Assembly (NCBI RefSeq): GCF_024707545.1
Contig: NZ_CP062229.1
Span: forward strand, 1,731,501-1,795,500
Origin: Mesorhizobium onobrychidis
GTDB lineage: Bacteria > Pseudomonadota > Alphaproteobacteria > Rhizobiales > Rhizobiaceae
Direction of reading: 5' to 3'
Length of the DNA stretch: 64,000 nucleotides
Part shown: positions 28,272 through 37,088 of the stretch, one piece after another
Layout: each line of letters starts with the position of its first letter
How positions within the stretch are numbered: the stretch's first letter is position 1
Program-made: the position numbers and the translations under genes
Notes under the pieces: model-generated
Databases searched by the model: none
Seen by the model: the letters and a program-made list of their open reading frames with translations, nothing else
What the model was told of the DNA's origin: nothing

Positions 28272-29177
28272 ATGCTGCATACGGTCGCCAAACTGCACTA
28301 TGAGGCTGACATGTCGCAGGTCGATATCGCGCGGCGGCTTGGTGTCTCCACCGCGACCATATCGCGTCTCCTGCAGCGGGCGAGAGCAGAGGGCATCGTG
28401 CGGATCGAGGTTCGCGATCTTGCAACGCCCGAAGGCATCACCACGCAACTGGTCGAGGGACTCGGACTTCGCGACGCGGCGGTCATCGAAACGCCGGCAA
28501 CAGGTGCGCTGACGGCGCTCGCCGCGCCGCTCGGCGCCTTGCTCAAGCAAGCGGAACTGACGGCCGGCTCGGTGGTCGCCATTGGCTGGGGGCGAGCCAT
28601 TCGCGAGGTGATCCAGGCAGGCCTGCCGCGCATTCCCGGCGTTCTTACCGTCGCTGCCACCGGCGGCATGCAGCAGCAGGCGCCGCATTTTCAGATCAAC
28701 GAGTTTGTGCGGCTGGCCGCCGAAGAGTTCGGCGGGACGCCGCATTTCATCCATGCGCCGTATTTGCCGTCCTCCGAGTTGCGTGAGGTCTTCCTCGGCG
28801 ATGCGGCCATCCGCGACAGCGTCGCGCTTTGGGACCGGACCGACGTTGCGATCGTCGGCGTCGGCCTGCCCCATGCCATCAATCCGCCCGAAGCGAGCGC
28901 GGCCACGCTGAGCGAACAGGCCCTGTTTCATGCGGCTGGAGACGTTATCCGCCATTATTTCGACGCCGAAGGCACGCTCATCCCGTGGGAGGGGGAGGGC
29001 CGGATGATCGCAATGTCGCCTGCCCAACTTCGAGCCGTCCCCCTGTCGATTGGCGTTGCCGCCTCGCCGGAGAAGGCGATGGCTATTATAGGTGCCGCCC
29101 GCGCCAGGCTTATCAACGCTCTGGTGACGGACACGAAGACGGCCCAGGCCATCCTCGAGGTTCTCTTGCCCCGATAA
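28272..29177 (+). CDS. SorC/DeoR-type sugar-responsive transcription regulator
   Basis: 301 residues. N-terminal helix-turn-helix: MSQVDIARRLGVSTATISRL at about residues 16-35. The rest is the SorC effector domain related to sugar isomerases (VVAIGWGRAIREVI, VAATGGMQQQAPH, VGVGLPHAINPPEA). It lies between the divergent aldolase-kinase pair and the ABC transporter operon, so it is the obvious regulator of both, probably induced by a sugar phosphate. SorC members usually bind as tetramers to upstream palindromes; none is obvious to me in either flanking gap. Confidence 0.88.
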   Translation: MLHTVAKLHYEADMSQVDIARRLGVSTATISRLLQRARAEGIVRIEVRDLATPEGITTQLVEGLGLRDAAVIETPATGALTALAAPLGALLKQAELTAGSVVAIGWGRAIREVIQAGLPRIPGVLTVAATGGMQQQAPHFQINEFVRLAAEEFGGTPHFIHAPYLPSSELREVFLGDAAIRDSVALWDRTDVAIVGVGLPHAINPPEASAATLSEQALFHAAGDVIRHYFDAEGTLIPWEGEGRMIAMSPAQLRAVPLSIGVAASPEKAMAIIGAARARLINALVTDTKTAQAILEVLLPR

Positions 29178-29678
29178 TGGTGTGCACGCCCGATGCGTGA
29201 CATTGGCACAGCTGATCGATTCGATCCCAAACTGATTGACACCGAGCCCGGCTCGCGAGCCCGCCGCCGCGAAATCATCAGTTGTGTCGTCAAAGCGTTG
29301 CGGCAATAGTCTGCGCAGGGGCTCTGCGGAGCAGACAGATGTTGTCCGGTTTGAAAGCGTTTCGATCCCAAAGATACCCGGTTGCAATTTCTTCTTTCAG
29401 CAAAGTGTTACAACCTTGCGGCTAGGCAAGCATGCGCGCCGAGCGGCGCTGTTCCCTGGATCTTGCGGAGGCTAGGAACGGGACTGCGCGCATCAGGCTG
29501 ATCGTTTTTCGACTGGCTGATCTAACGACTGGGGGGCGCTTAGGAGGAAAGCTGCCCAAAAGAGCAAGCAGGCGAAACCCGTTTCTTGCCGTCAGCACTT
29601 CGCGTAGCCGGAACGAATTGACGGCCATTTCAATGTCGATCGCAACGGCAAATCTGCCAACACCATGAGGAGGATGTT
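29178..29678. other. Intergenic region before the sugar ABC transporter
   Basis: 501 bases without a credible gene. Possible control elements: the palindrome GCTCGCGAGC at 29251-29260, GAAAGCGTTTC near 29353, and the inverted repeat CTTGC/GCAAG near 29415-29430. A strong GAGGAGG site precedes the next ATG. No repeat-family element seen. Confidence 0.4.
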
Positions 29679-30659
29679 ATGAAGAAGATTGTTGCCGCCC
29701 TAGCGGCTCTCGCGATCTGCGCAACGGCGCTGGTCACGCCCGCATTGGCGCAGGACAAGAAGTTCACCATTGCGCTCATTCCGGGTCTTACCACCGACGG
29801 CTTTTACATCACCATGCGCAAGGGAGCCCAGGCGGCGGCCGATGCTCTTGGTGTGACCCTGGTTTTCCAGGGCGCCCCGGATTTCAATCCGGTAACGCAA
29901 GTCCCGGTGCTTGACGCGGTGATCGCCAAGAAGCCGGACGCGATCCTGATCGCGCCGACCGACAAGGTTCAATTGGTCGAGCCGCTCCGCAAGGCCAATG
30001 ATGCCGGCATTCCGGTGATCACTGTCGACACTTTCATCGGCAGCGGCGTCTACCAGACCGGCGCCGGCGAGGCGGATTTCCCACTGTCCTATATCGCTTC
30101 GGACAACATTCTGGGCGGCGAGATCGCCGCGCGGGCATTGGCCAAGGCCATAGGCGACAAGGGCAAGGTTTACGTTTCGAACGTCAAGCCTGGCATTTCG
30201 ACCACCGACCAGCGTGAAGAGGGCTTCAAGAAGGAGATGGCGGCCAACCATCCCGGCATCACCGTTCTCGAGACCCAGTTCAACGACAACGACGCCAACA
30301 AGGCCGCCTCGCAGCTGCAGGCTGTGTTCGCGCGCAATCCCGATCTCGTTGGCGTGTTCGGTGCAAATCTGTTCTCGGCGCTTGGCGCGGCGAATGGCGT
30401 CCAGCAGGCCGGGCAGACCGGCACCGTCAAGGTCGTGGCGTTCGACGCGCCGACCAGCATTGTCGACAACATCAACACTGGCCTTGTCGACGTGGCGATT
30501 GCCCAGCATCCCGCGGAAATCGGCTATTTCGGCGTCATGTCGGCCTATGCCCATCTGACGGGCCAGTCGATCCCGGTTGCGGTCGGCACCGGCTTTACGA
30601 TCATGGACAAGTCAAACATCGCCGACCCGAACATCTCGAAGTACCTCTATTCCGAATAA
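29679..30659 (+). CDS. Sugar ABC transporter periplasmic binding protein (FrcB/RbsB type)
   Basis: 326 residues with a clear signal peptide (MKKIVAALAALAICATALV, cut after ALA before Gln). Two Rossmann-like lobes follow: KFTIALIPGLTTDGFYITM, DAVIAKKPDAILIAPTD, NDAGIPVITVDTFIG, GVFGANLFSALGAANGV. These belong to the periplasmic_binding_4 (ribose/fructose/xylose) group. GAGGAGG lies 5 bases before the ATG. It heads an operon with permease and a single-domain ATPase, the gene order of the rhizobial fructose system frcBCA. Ligand not identifiable; with the kinase and aldolase next door, a hexose or ketose is likely. Confidence 0.9.
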   Translation: MKKIVAALAALAICATALVTPALAQDKKFTIALIPGLTTDGFYITMRKGAQAAADALGVTLVFQGAPDFNPVTQVPVLDAVIAKKPDAILIAPTDKVQLVEPLRKANDAGIPVITVDTFIGSGVYQTGAGEADFPLSYIASDNILGGEIAARALAKAIGDKGKVYVSNVKPGISTTDQREEGFKKEMAANHPGITVLETQFNDNDANKAASQLQAVFARNPDLVGVFGANLFSALGAANGVQQAGQTGTVKVVAFDAPTSIVDNINTGLVDVAIAQHPAEIGYFGVMSAYAHLTGQSIPVAVGTGFTIMDKSNIADPNISKYLYSE

Positions 30660-30664
30660 GTCCA

Positions 30665-30700
30665 GCAGGTCTCCTTCCGGCTTGCCGGAAGGAGACCTGC
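30665..30700 (+). promoter_or_regulatory. Perfect 16-bp stem-loop between binding-protein and permease genes
   Basis: Arms 30665-30680 and 30685-30700 are perfectly complementary with loop CTTG and no T-run. Placed right after the binding-protein stop, it most likely protects the upstream message from 3' decay, giving more binding protein than permease. Confidence 0.75.
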
Positions 30701-30755
30701 GCCGGGTCCCTTTGACCCTGTTTGACGGAGGCCGCGCTGCGGATCGGTACCATTC

Positions 30756-31808
30756 ATGACTTCAACATCGCCAATCGAAACGCATGTCGCTCCTCAGGCG
30801 GATCACGGTGATCCGGCCAGGAGCTGGCTCGCACGCATCGCCGAAGGGCGCGCCTGGCTGTTCCTCGCCGCCCTGATCATCTGTTTTGAGGTCTGGTCGA
30901 GGCTCTCCTTCGGCGCGACCTTCGTGCTAAACCCGTTCAACGTGCAATCCATTGCGATATTTGCCGTGGCGCCGCTGCTGCTGGCGACCGGGCAGACCTT
31001 CGTCATCATTTCGGGAGGCATCGACCTCTCGCTGGGCTTCATTATGGGTCTCGCGGCCGTGGTTGCGGCCCATGCCACGAATATGGCTGGCGTCGCCATG
31101 CCGGTGCCTCTGGCCATGGTGTTGGGCATTCTGGCGGCCGTGATCGTCGCCGGAGTACCTGGCGTCATCAACGGCTTGCTGATCTCGCGGCTTCGAATTC
31201 CACCCTTCATCGGCACGCTTGGCATGTTTGGCGTGGCGCGTGGCGCTGCGTTCCTGCTGGCCGGCGGCACAACAGTACCGGTCCAGAATTCCTGGTTCGC
31301 GCTGCTTGGCAACGGCAGGTTCTACGGTGTGCCTTATCTCGTCATCATTGCCGGCGTCTTTGTCGTCGTGATGCACTACATCCTGAGCCAGACGCGGTTC
31401 GGCCAGCACAACTACGCCATCGGCGCCAATGTGCAGGCGGCGCGTCGCGCCGGCATCGACATCAGGGGCCACATCCTGCGCCTCTACGTGCTTTCGGCGA
31501 TGTGCGCCGGCCTCGGGGGCGCGCTCTATGCAGCGCGCTTCACCGCGGGCGCCGCCCAGGCCGGCGAACCCTTGCTGCTCGACAGCGTCGCAGCCGTGGT
31601 GATCGGCGGCGCCAGCCTGTTCGGTGGTTCCGGCACCATCTTCGGGACGGTCGCCGGCGCCTTGGTGATCGCGGTTATTCAATACGGGCTGGTTTTCGTC
31701 AATGTCGAGCCGTTCTGGCAGTTCATCGCCGTCGGCCTCGTCATCATTATCTCCGTCCTCATCGACCAGGCGCAGCGCCGGTTCAGTGGAGCTCGCCAAG
31801 ATGAATAG
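30756..31808 (+). CDS. Sugar ABC transporter permease (FrcC/RbsC type)
   Basis: 350-residue inner-membrane permease with eight to ten hydrophobic helices after a soluble N-terminal tail of about 30 residues. TFVIISGGIDLSLGFIMGLAAV is the BPD_transp_2 signature, FIGTLGMFGVARGAAFLLAGG the conserved mid-protein motif, and GGASLFGGSGTIFGTVAGA the C-terminal glycine-rich loop. The stop overlaps the ATPase gene by eight bases, so translation is coupled. It works with the binding protein upstream and the single ATPase downstream. Confidence 0.9.
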   Translation: MTSTSPIETHVAPQADHGDPARSWLARIAEGRAWLFLAALIICFEVWSRLSFGATFVLNPFNVQSIAIFAVAPLLLATGQTFVIISGGIDLSLGFIMGLAAVVAAHATNMAGVAMPVPLAMVLGILAAVIVAGVPGVINGLLISRLRIPPFIGTLGMFGVARGAAFLLAGGTTVPVQNSWFALLGNGRFYGVPYLVIIAGVFVVVMHYILSQTRFGQHNYAIGANVQAARRAGIDIRGHILRLYVLSAMCAGLGGALYAARFTAGAAQAGEPLLLDSVAAVVIGGASLFGGSGTIFGTVAGALVIAVIQYGLVFVNVEPFWQFIAVGLVIIISVLIDQAQRRFSGARQDE

Positions 31809-32556
31809 TTCCGAACCAACCACCCCCCTTCTCGAAGTCCGACACCTTTCCAAGCATTTCGGTGCGGTGCAGGCGCTGAACGATTTCTCCATGGCCGTGC
31901 GGCCGGGCGAAGTGGTGGCGCTGGCGGGCGACAACGGCGCCGGCAAGACGACGCTGATCAAGGCGATATCGGGCGTCTTTCAGCCGACCGGCGGTGAAAT
32001 TCTTCTGAGAGGGCAGCCGGTGACGTTCGCGACGCCGCAGGAGGCGCGCGAAAAAGGCATCGAGACCATTTACCAGGATCTCGCTCTCGCCGACAATTTG
32101 TCCATCGGCGCCAATATCTTCCTCGGCCGTGAACCCATGCGCAAGGCCTTCGGTTTCTTGCCGGTGCTCGATCGCAAGGCCATGGCCGTCGCCGCCAAGC
32201 AGACCATGGGACGGCTGGACTTCCATGTCAGCCGGCTCGACGCCCCGGTCAGCAATTTCTCCGGCGGTCAACGGCAGGCTGTTGCCATCGGCCGGGCCGT
32301 CTATTGGGACGCGCAGATCCTGATCATGGACGAACCGACCGCGGCCCTCGGGGTCCCGGAGCAGCGCAAGGTCATTTCGCTCATCCACCAGCTCAAGGCG
32401 CAAGGCCGGGGCGTGATCTTCATCTCGCACAATCTGCAGGATATTTTCGCCGTTTCCGACCGCATCGTCGTGCTGCGCCGCGGCGTTCAGGCCGGCGAGC
32501 GCAAGATCTCGGAGACCAATCATGACGAAGTCGTCAAGCTCATGGTTGGCGGCTAA
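31801..32556 (+). CDS. Sugar ABC transporter ATP-binding protein, single domain (FrcA type)
   Basis: 251 residues; start at 31801 inside the permease's last codons. Walker A GDNGAGKTT near residue 42, FSGGQRQAVAIGRA signature, Walker B ILIMDEPTAALG, switch His in FISHN. One ABC domain only, whereas ribose and xylose systems use double-domain RbsA/XylG, so the pump resembles S. meliloti FrcBCA, in which FrcA is also a half-size ATPase that dimerises. Last gene of the operon; the stop is immediately followed by a palindromic element. Confidence 0.9.
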   Translation: MNSSEPTTPLLEVRHLSKHFGAVQALNDFSMAVRPGEVVALAGDNGAGKTTLIKAISGVFQPTGGEILLRGQPVTFATPQEAREKGIETIYQDLALADNLSIGANIFLGREPMRKAFGFLPVLDRKAMAVAAKQTMGRLDFHVSRLDAPVSNFSGGQRQAVAIGRAVYWDAQILIMDEPTAALGVPEQRKVISLIHQLKAQGRGVIFISHNLQDIFAVSDRIVVLRRGVQAGERKISETNHDEVVKLMVGG

Positions 32557-32660
32557 TGCATGTCGCCCAAAAGTGCGCAGCGGTTTTGGGACAACGACAT
32601 GCATAAAAACAAGAATTTAAAGCGCGTCGCATGAAATCCCTTCAGACGCGACGCGCTTTA
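32556..32660. repeat. Two-hairpin intergenic palindrome (ATGCATGTCGCC family, best copy)
   Basis: First stem: ATGCATGTCG (32556-32565) with CGACATGCAT (32595-32604), plus an inner CCCAAAA/TTTTGGG. Second stem: a perfect 13-bp TAAAGCGCGTCGC (32618-32630) with 32648-32660. It begins at the last base of the ABC ATPase stop codon, so it may also protect or end that transcript. Confidence 0.88.
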
Positions 32661-33300
32661 GGCCGAACCTTTCGATTGCTGAAACAACGCACTCCCCGAG
32701 GGGATCAGCTTCCCGGGTGGCGAGCCGGCCAAGCCGGCAATTCTCCGGCGATAAGCGACTGCGACAGGATCGCTGGCACAGCTACCGAGCCTAGCTGCTC
32801 AGCATCTCAATGCGCCCGCCCGATTTCCGGCGAAATATGCTCGCCCCCGACGATGACAAAATATGCCATCCAGATACGCTCGGCGCGGCGGAAAGAAGCA
32901 GGATGGCGAGCAGAGTCGACATTGCCTGAGGATGTCACTATATAGCGGCGGCTTTGGCCGCGTACCCTAGGATCGCGCAGCGAATGGCGCCGCAAACGTG
33001 CCACGTATTGTGACATCTATTGTCATACAAATTGACTGGATTACCGGAAAAAAGCAAGTAGAAACAATGGCGCGATCCGGGACATGATCCCAGCAAACGG
33101 TGCCAGTCTCCTCAAGAAAATAGAATCTCCTCAAGAATTTGAATGTGCTCCTTGAACCTTCGATTTCCGTCAGCCCTGTGGAGCTTGGGCAAGATCGGCT
33201 TGCCGGGTGACGGCGACTCGGTTGGAATAGGAGCGTGCATCTTTTCGGGGATGCCGGCGTTTATGATTACCAACCGGCGCAGCCGCCAGGGAACAGCAGC
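32661..33300. other. Gene-poor decayed stretch with an orphan operator-like site
   Basis: No credible gene. TTGTCATACAA at 33020-33030 is a TTGT-N3-ACAA palindrome like GntR/FadR-family operators, but no gene starts properly downstream. A tRNA-His 3' fragment lies at 33073-33117. The stretch reads as the eroded right edge of the island. Confidence 0.45.
33073..33117 (+). repeat. Second, more decayed tRNA-His 3' fragment
   Basis: GATCCGG, then after an 11-base-shorter gap GATCCCAGCAAACGGTGCCA (18 of 20 bases as in the tRNA-His T arm and acceptor end), and then TCCTCAA, which also follows the intact tRNA gene (TTCCTCAATGAA). Suggests an older attachment site or a copy of the tRNA flank. Confidence 0.65.
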
Positions 33301-33555
33301 ATGAGCGAACACGCGATCGAGTTCTTGCAGGAGTGGATCGGCGAAAAGGTCCACTGCCAGTCCTCGCTTGACAGGATCGAGGAGCAGGCCGAGACCCTCG
33401 CCAGGGAATGCGCGGCGAAGGCGGCTGAGGCCGGCATACCGCTGGAGGATATCCAGGAAGAGGTCGGCGACATTCAGGAACTTATCGCGTCGAGGCTGGA
33501 AGAGGCGGCTGAGGCCGACCAGGACGAAAAGAATTCGGACAAGCCTGCCGAGTGA
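33301..33555 (+). CDS. DUF768 family protein
   Basis: 84 residues from the ATG at 33301 (MSEHAIEFLQEWI). The opening AIEFLxEWI and the acidic end match DUF768, a small-protein family known mainly from Mesorhizobium and often present in many copies per genome. Highly acidic with helix-forming content; no membrane segment. An upstream ATG at 33235 would add a non-conserved tail. Function unknown. It marks the start of core-type sequence right of the island remnant. Confidence 0.75.
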   Translation: MSEHAIEFLQEWIGEKVHCQSSLDRIEEQAETLARECAAKAAEAGIPLEDIQEEVGDIQELIASRLEEAAEADQDEKNSDKPAE

Positions 33556-33633
33556 CACGGTCTGTTCCTGGCGCCAGCGATTTGAAGCACAGCATACGCC
33601 ATTAACTGCCTGCTGAGTGAGCCTAGCGGGCCT

Positions 33634-34116
33634 TCAGCCCAGGAACGCGCTGATATAGTAAATTCCAATAGTCTTTGCGAGGTCTTCCGGCGAAGAGCCA
33701 TGCTTGTTTTTCAGCGTTTTATCTGAGCCAGCTGAGAGAAGGAGCTTGATCAACTCGCCGCGGCCCCGTGATTCAAACACGGCACGCCACAGGGGCGTGT
33801 TACAATGAACGTCTTGGGCAGAAACATCTGCGCCGCCCTTGACTAGAAGTTCCGCCGCTTCGAGCCGATATTCACGAGCGGCAAAGTGCAGCGGTGTTTC
33901 CAGATTCTTGTCCTGCACATTCACGTTCGATCCACGCTCGATCAGTGCAGCGACGATTGCGGTGTCTCCGTCTTTTGTCGCGTAAAACAACGGCGTCCGA
34001 CCGTCGCGATCTAACGCATCGACATCCTCCCCCTCTGAGATGGCCTGGATGACTTCAGGCGAGCTATGTCTCATCACCGCCTTGTGTACGGGTGCGGGAC
34101 CATCTGGGTTGCTCAT
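33634..34116 (-). CDS. Ankyrin-repeat protein
   Basis: 160 residues from the ATG at 34116; the frame is open further upstream but that part overlaps the 3' end of the neighbouring peptidase gene. Four ankyrin repeats are visible: RDGRTPLFYATKDGDTAIVA, KNLETPLHFAAREYRLEAAE, VHCNTPLWRAVFESRGRGEL and KHGSSPEDLA. No signal peptide. Such proteins mediate protein-protein contacts; the partner is unknown. Base composition is lower in G+C than the neighbours. Confidence 0.82.
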   Translation of the reverse strand: MSNPDGPAPVHKAVMRHSSPEVIQAISEGEDVDALDRDGRTPLFYATKDGDTAIVAALIERGSNVNVQDKNLETPLHFAAREYRLEAAELLVKGGADVSAQDVHCNTPLWRAVFESRGRGELIKLLLSAGSDKTLKNKHGSSPEDLAKTIGIYYISAFLG

Positions 34117-34256
34117 ACTTATGGCTCCGATTGGACGATGGGTCTCTTCCAATTGATATTTGTTAGGGCCGTTTATTCGTTGAACTGCTTTTGGGTTAAT
34201 CCTTCGCAGCCTCAGGGCCATTCCGGGCCGAACCCGGCGTTGCGCCGGGGAAAGTA

Positions 34257-35402
34257 TCAACCAAGATCTACGCTGGGCCTCGCACCGAATTTGCCCTTGA
34301 GCCATGCCTTCGGCAGCGCCGGCACGAAATTGCCGTCGCGCCCGGTCATGTCGTCATTGGCGACCAGCGCATTGAGGATCGCTTCCTCCACACTTTCGAT
34401 CACGGCGTCGAAGAACGGATCGATGTCGGTATCCGGGATAAAATCGGCGCTAGCGATGCGGCCTGACGGCGCCAGTGCCGCCTCGCGGTTGGCGGTCGAA
34501 AAGGCCAGGAAAATATCGCCCGAGCTATGATAGCCGAAGCCGCCGGTCATGGCGACGCCGAGCGGCGCCCGGCGGGCCAGCCGCTTCATCTGATGCGGCA
34601 GCAACGGCGCATCGGTGGCGACGATCCCGATGATTGAGCCCTTTTCGGCGCGCGGTGTGCTTTCGCGGATCGCCGGTTCCACGAGATCGGGCCTGGCGCG
34701 CAAGCCGCGAATGGTGAAATTGCTCCGCTTGCCGAAATTCGCCTGCACGAACGCAGCGACCGTGTAGCGCCGGCCGTGCCATTCGACGATGCGCGATGCC
34801 GTGCCGGAGCCTGCCTTGAAACCGAAGGCGATCATGCCGGCGCCGCCGCCGACGCTGCCTTCCTCGATCGATCCGCCGGTCGCGTCATCGAGTGCCGCGG
34901 CGACATGCTCGAACCTGAGATGGTGGCCGTTGATGTCGTTCAGGAAGCCGTCATAGGTTTCCGCCGCTACCGGCAGGCCCCAGCCGCTGTCGAGCGCGGC
35001 CGGCAGCACGCGCTGCATCCAGCGCAGCGTTCCGTCGCGTGAAACGCCGCAGGAATGCGTGTTGGTGATGGTGATCGGCAAATTGAAGGCACCGGTTTCC
35101 TTGATGATGTGCGAGCCGGTCAATTCGCCATTGCCGTTCTGGCTGAAGACACCGGCAAAGACCGGCGTGGCCAGATCGGCGCGCGGTCGGGGCAGGATGG
35201 CTGTCACGCCGGTGCGCACCGGTCCCTTGCCGACCACCAGCGCACCATCGCCCGAAATCAGCGTCGAATAACCGACCGCAACGCCGGCCACATCGGTGAT
35301 GGCGTTGAACGGTCCAGGCGTGCCGTCAAAACTTATGCCGAAGGCTCGCGCGCGCGGCCTGCCGGAAGGCGTCCGGTGATGTGGATTGCCGGTCATGGGC
35401 AT
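34257..35402 (-). CDS. P1 family (DmpA-like) aminopeptidase
   Basis: 381 residues, close to DmpA (about 375). N-terminal nucleophile hydrolase of the DOM fold that cuts itself between Gly and Ser; here G182-S183 in EEGSVGGGAGM is the predicted cleavage site giving alpha and beta chains. NAITDVAGVAVGYSTL, NTHSCGVSRDGTLRWMQ and FVQANFGKRSNFTIRG are conserved family segments. DmpA releases N-terminal D- or L-amino acids from peptides and amides; BapA relatives act on beta-peptides, and sequence alone does not decide. Downstream of xseA with a short gap, same strand. Confidence 0.88.
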   Translation of the reverse strand: MPMTGNPHHRTPSGRPRARAFGISFDGTPGPFNAITDVAGVAVGYSTLISGDGALVVGKGPVRTGVTAILPRPRADLATPVFAGVFSQNGNGELTGSHIIKETGAFNLPITITNTHSCGVSRDGTLRWMQRVLPAALDSGWGLPVAAETYDGFLNDINGHHLRFEHVAAALDDATGGSIEEGSVGGGAGMIAFGFKAGSGTASRIVEWHGRRYTVAAFVQANFGKRSNFTIRGLRARPDLVEPAIRESTPRAEKGSIIGIVATDAPLLPHQMKRLARRAPLGVAMTGGFGYHSSGDIFLAFSTANREAALAPSGRIASADFIPDTDIDPFFDAVIESVEEAILNALVANDDMTGRDGNFVPALPKAWLKGKFGARPSVDLG

Positions 35403-35449
35403 CCAGAAGTCATCGGGATTATGGGCGCCTGAAAATAATCATTGGGCAC

Positions 35450-37015
35450 TTAGAACAGGGAGCCTTGATTGCCGGACTCCTTGGCTTTGGCGGCCGGCTT
35501 TGCAGTTGTTTTCGGTCTTGCGGCACCGCTGGTCGCAACCGCATCGGCGGTTCCGTCAGCGAACTCCAGCGAAAGTGCCATACCCGGCACCACATCCGCA
35601 GCTTGCTTGATCACTGCGCCGTCGGCGTCTTTCACCAAGGCGAAGCCCCGCGCCAGCACCGCCTTGTGCGACAGCGTCGCCAGCAGCCGGTCGGCCTGGG
35701 TCAGTTTTCCGCGCAAGCGTTCGAGCCGCACCGAAATCACCCGGTCCTGTCGCCGCGACAGCGCCGCCAGGGCATCGGCCTGCAATTTCTGCCGCCTTGC
35801 GATCGGCGCAGGCGACAACCGCGCCGCGGTGCGCGAAAACCGCGTTCGCCGCTCGCGCACGATGGCGAAGAACGCCGCCTGCGCACGGGCGAGATCACGG
35901 CCGGCCAGCGTGCGCGCCTCGTTCATGCGTCGCGACAGAGTGGCCGGCGTCAGCCGCTGCGCCTGAAGCCTGGCTCGCTTGCGCTGGACGCTGACGGACA
36001 GCGCCCGGCCGAGCCGGCTCGTCGCCTCGTCGAAACGCCGGCGCGGCAGCGCCAGCAACTGGTCGGGCGAGGGCAGCGCCCGGGCGGCGGCACGGACCGC
36101 CTGGCGCTTGCGCTCGAAATTGCGCGATACCGCGGCTTTGAGCCGCGCACCAAGGCCGGCAAGCGTTACTTCGAGGTCGGCGCGCACGGGCACGGCGATT
36201 TCGGCGGCACCCGTCGGCGTCGGCGCCCGCACATCCGCCGCCAGGTCGATCAGCGTCCAGTCCGTTTCATGGCCGACGGCGGAGATCACCGGAATGCGCG
36301 AGGCGGCGACGGCGCGGGCCAGCCCCTCGTCATTGAACCCCCAAAGGTCCTCGAGGCTGCCGCCGCCGCGCGCCACGATCAACAGGTCGGGGTGCGGAAT
36401 AATGCCATCCTGCGCCAGTGCGTTGAAGCCGTTGATGGCGGCGGTCACTTCCGCGCCTGCAGTCTCGCCCTGCACCCGCACCGGCCAGACAAGCACATGC
36501 AGCGGAAACCGGTCCTTGATCCGGTGGATGATGTCGCGGATGACCGAGCCTGTCGGCGAGGTAACGACGCCGATGACGCGCGGCATGAACGGCAGCAAGC
36601 GTTTGCGGCCGGCATCGAACAGGCCTTCGGCCTGCAGCCGGCGCTTGCGCTCGTCCAGCAGCGCCATCAGCGCCCCGGCGCCGGCCGGCTCCAGATTGTC
36701 GATGACGATCTGGTAGGTGGACTTTCCGGGATAGGTGGTGAGCCGGCCGGTGGCGATCACCTCCATGCCTTCTTCGGGGCGGAACTTCAGCCGGGTCATC
36801 GTGGTCTTCCAGACCACGGCGTCGAGCCGTGCGCGGTCGTCCTTCAGGCAGAAATAGGCATGGCCGGAGGAATGCGGCCCGCGATAGCCTGATATTTCGC
36901 CGCGCACCCGCACATTGCCGAAGACGTCCTCGACCGTGCGCTTCAGCGCGCCGGAAATCTCGCTCACCGTGTATTCGGTGGCGTTGGTGCGTGATTCGGA
37001 CACTGCGTCGCTCAT
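35450..37015 (-). CDS. xseA: Exodeoxyribonuclease VII large subunit
   Basis: Catalytic subunit of ExoVII, which degrades single-stranded DNA to oligonucleotides in repair. 521 residues from the ATG at 37015; the longer open frame upstream is antisense-like. The N-terminal OB-fold ([23 protein letters not shown]) binds DNA; the catalytic core has [66 protein letters not shown] long Arg-rich helical region follows and then an Ala/Lys tail. xseB is not in the window, which is normal in rhizobia. Confidence 0.95.
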   Translation of the reverse strand: MSDAVSESRTNATEYTVSEISGALKRTVEDVFGNVRVRGEISGYRGPHSSGHAYFCLKDDRARLDAVVWKTTMTRLKFRPEEGMEVIATGRLTTYPGKSTYQIVIDNLEPAGAGALMALLDERKRRLQAEGLFDAGRKRLLPFMPRVIGVVTSPTGSVIRDIIHRIKDRFPLHVLVWPVRVQGETAGAEVTAAINGFNALAQDGIIPHPDLLIVARGGGSLEDLWGFNDEGLARAVAASRIPVISAVGHETDWTLIDLAADVRAPTPTGAAEIAVPVRADLEVTLAGLGARLKAAVSRNFERKRQAVRAAARALPSPDQLLALPRRRFDEATSRLGRALSVSVQRKRARLQAQRLTPATLSRRMNEARTLAGRDLARAQAAFFAIVRERRTRFSRTAARLSPAPIARRQKLQADALAALSRRQDRVISVRLERLRGKLTQADRLLATLSHKAVLARGFALVKDADGAVIKQAADVVPGMALSLEFADGTADAVATSGAARPKTTAKPAAKAKESGNQGSLF

Positions 37016-37088
37016 TGGCCGATTGGGGGGCGGTTGTCCGTCCGCGTCAAGACGGGTGTCTCCGGTGCCGGCCAATTGCGGGGGTTTT

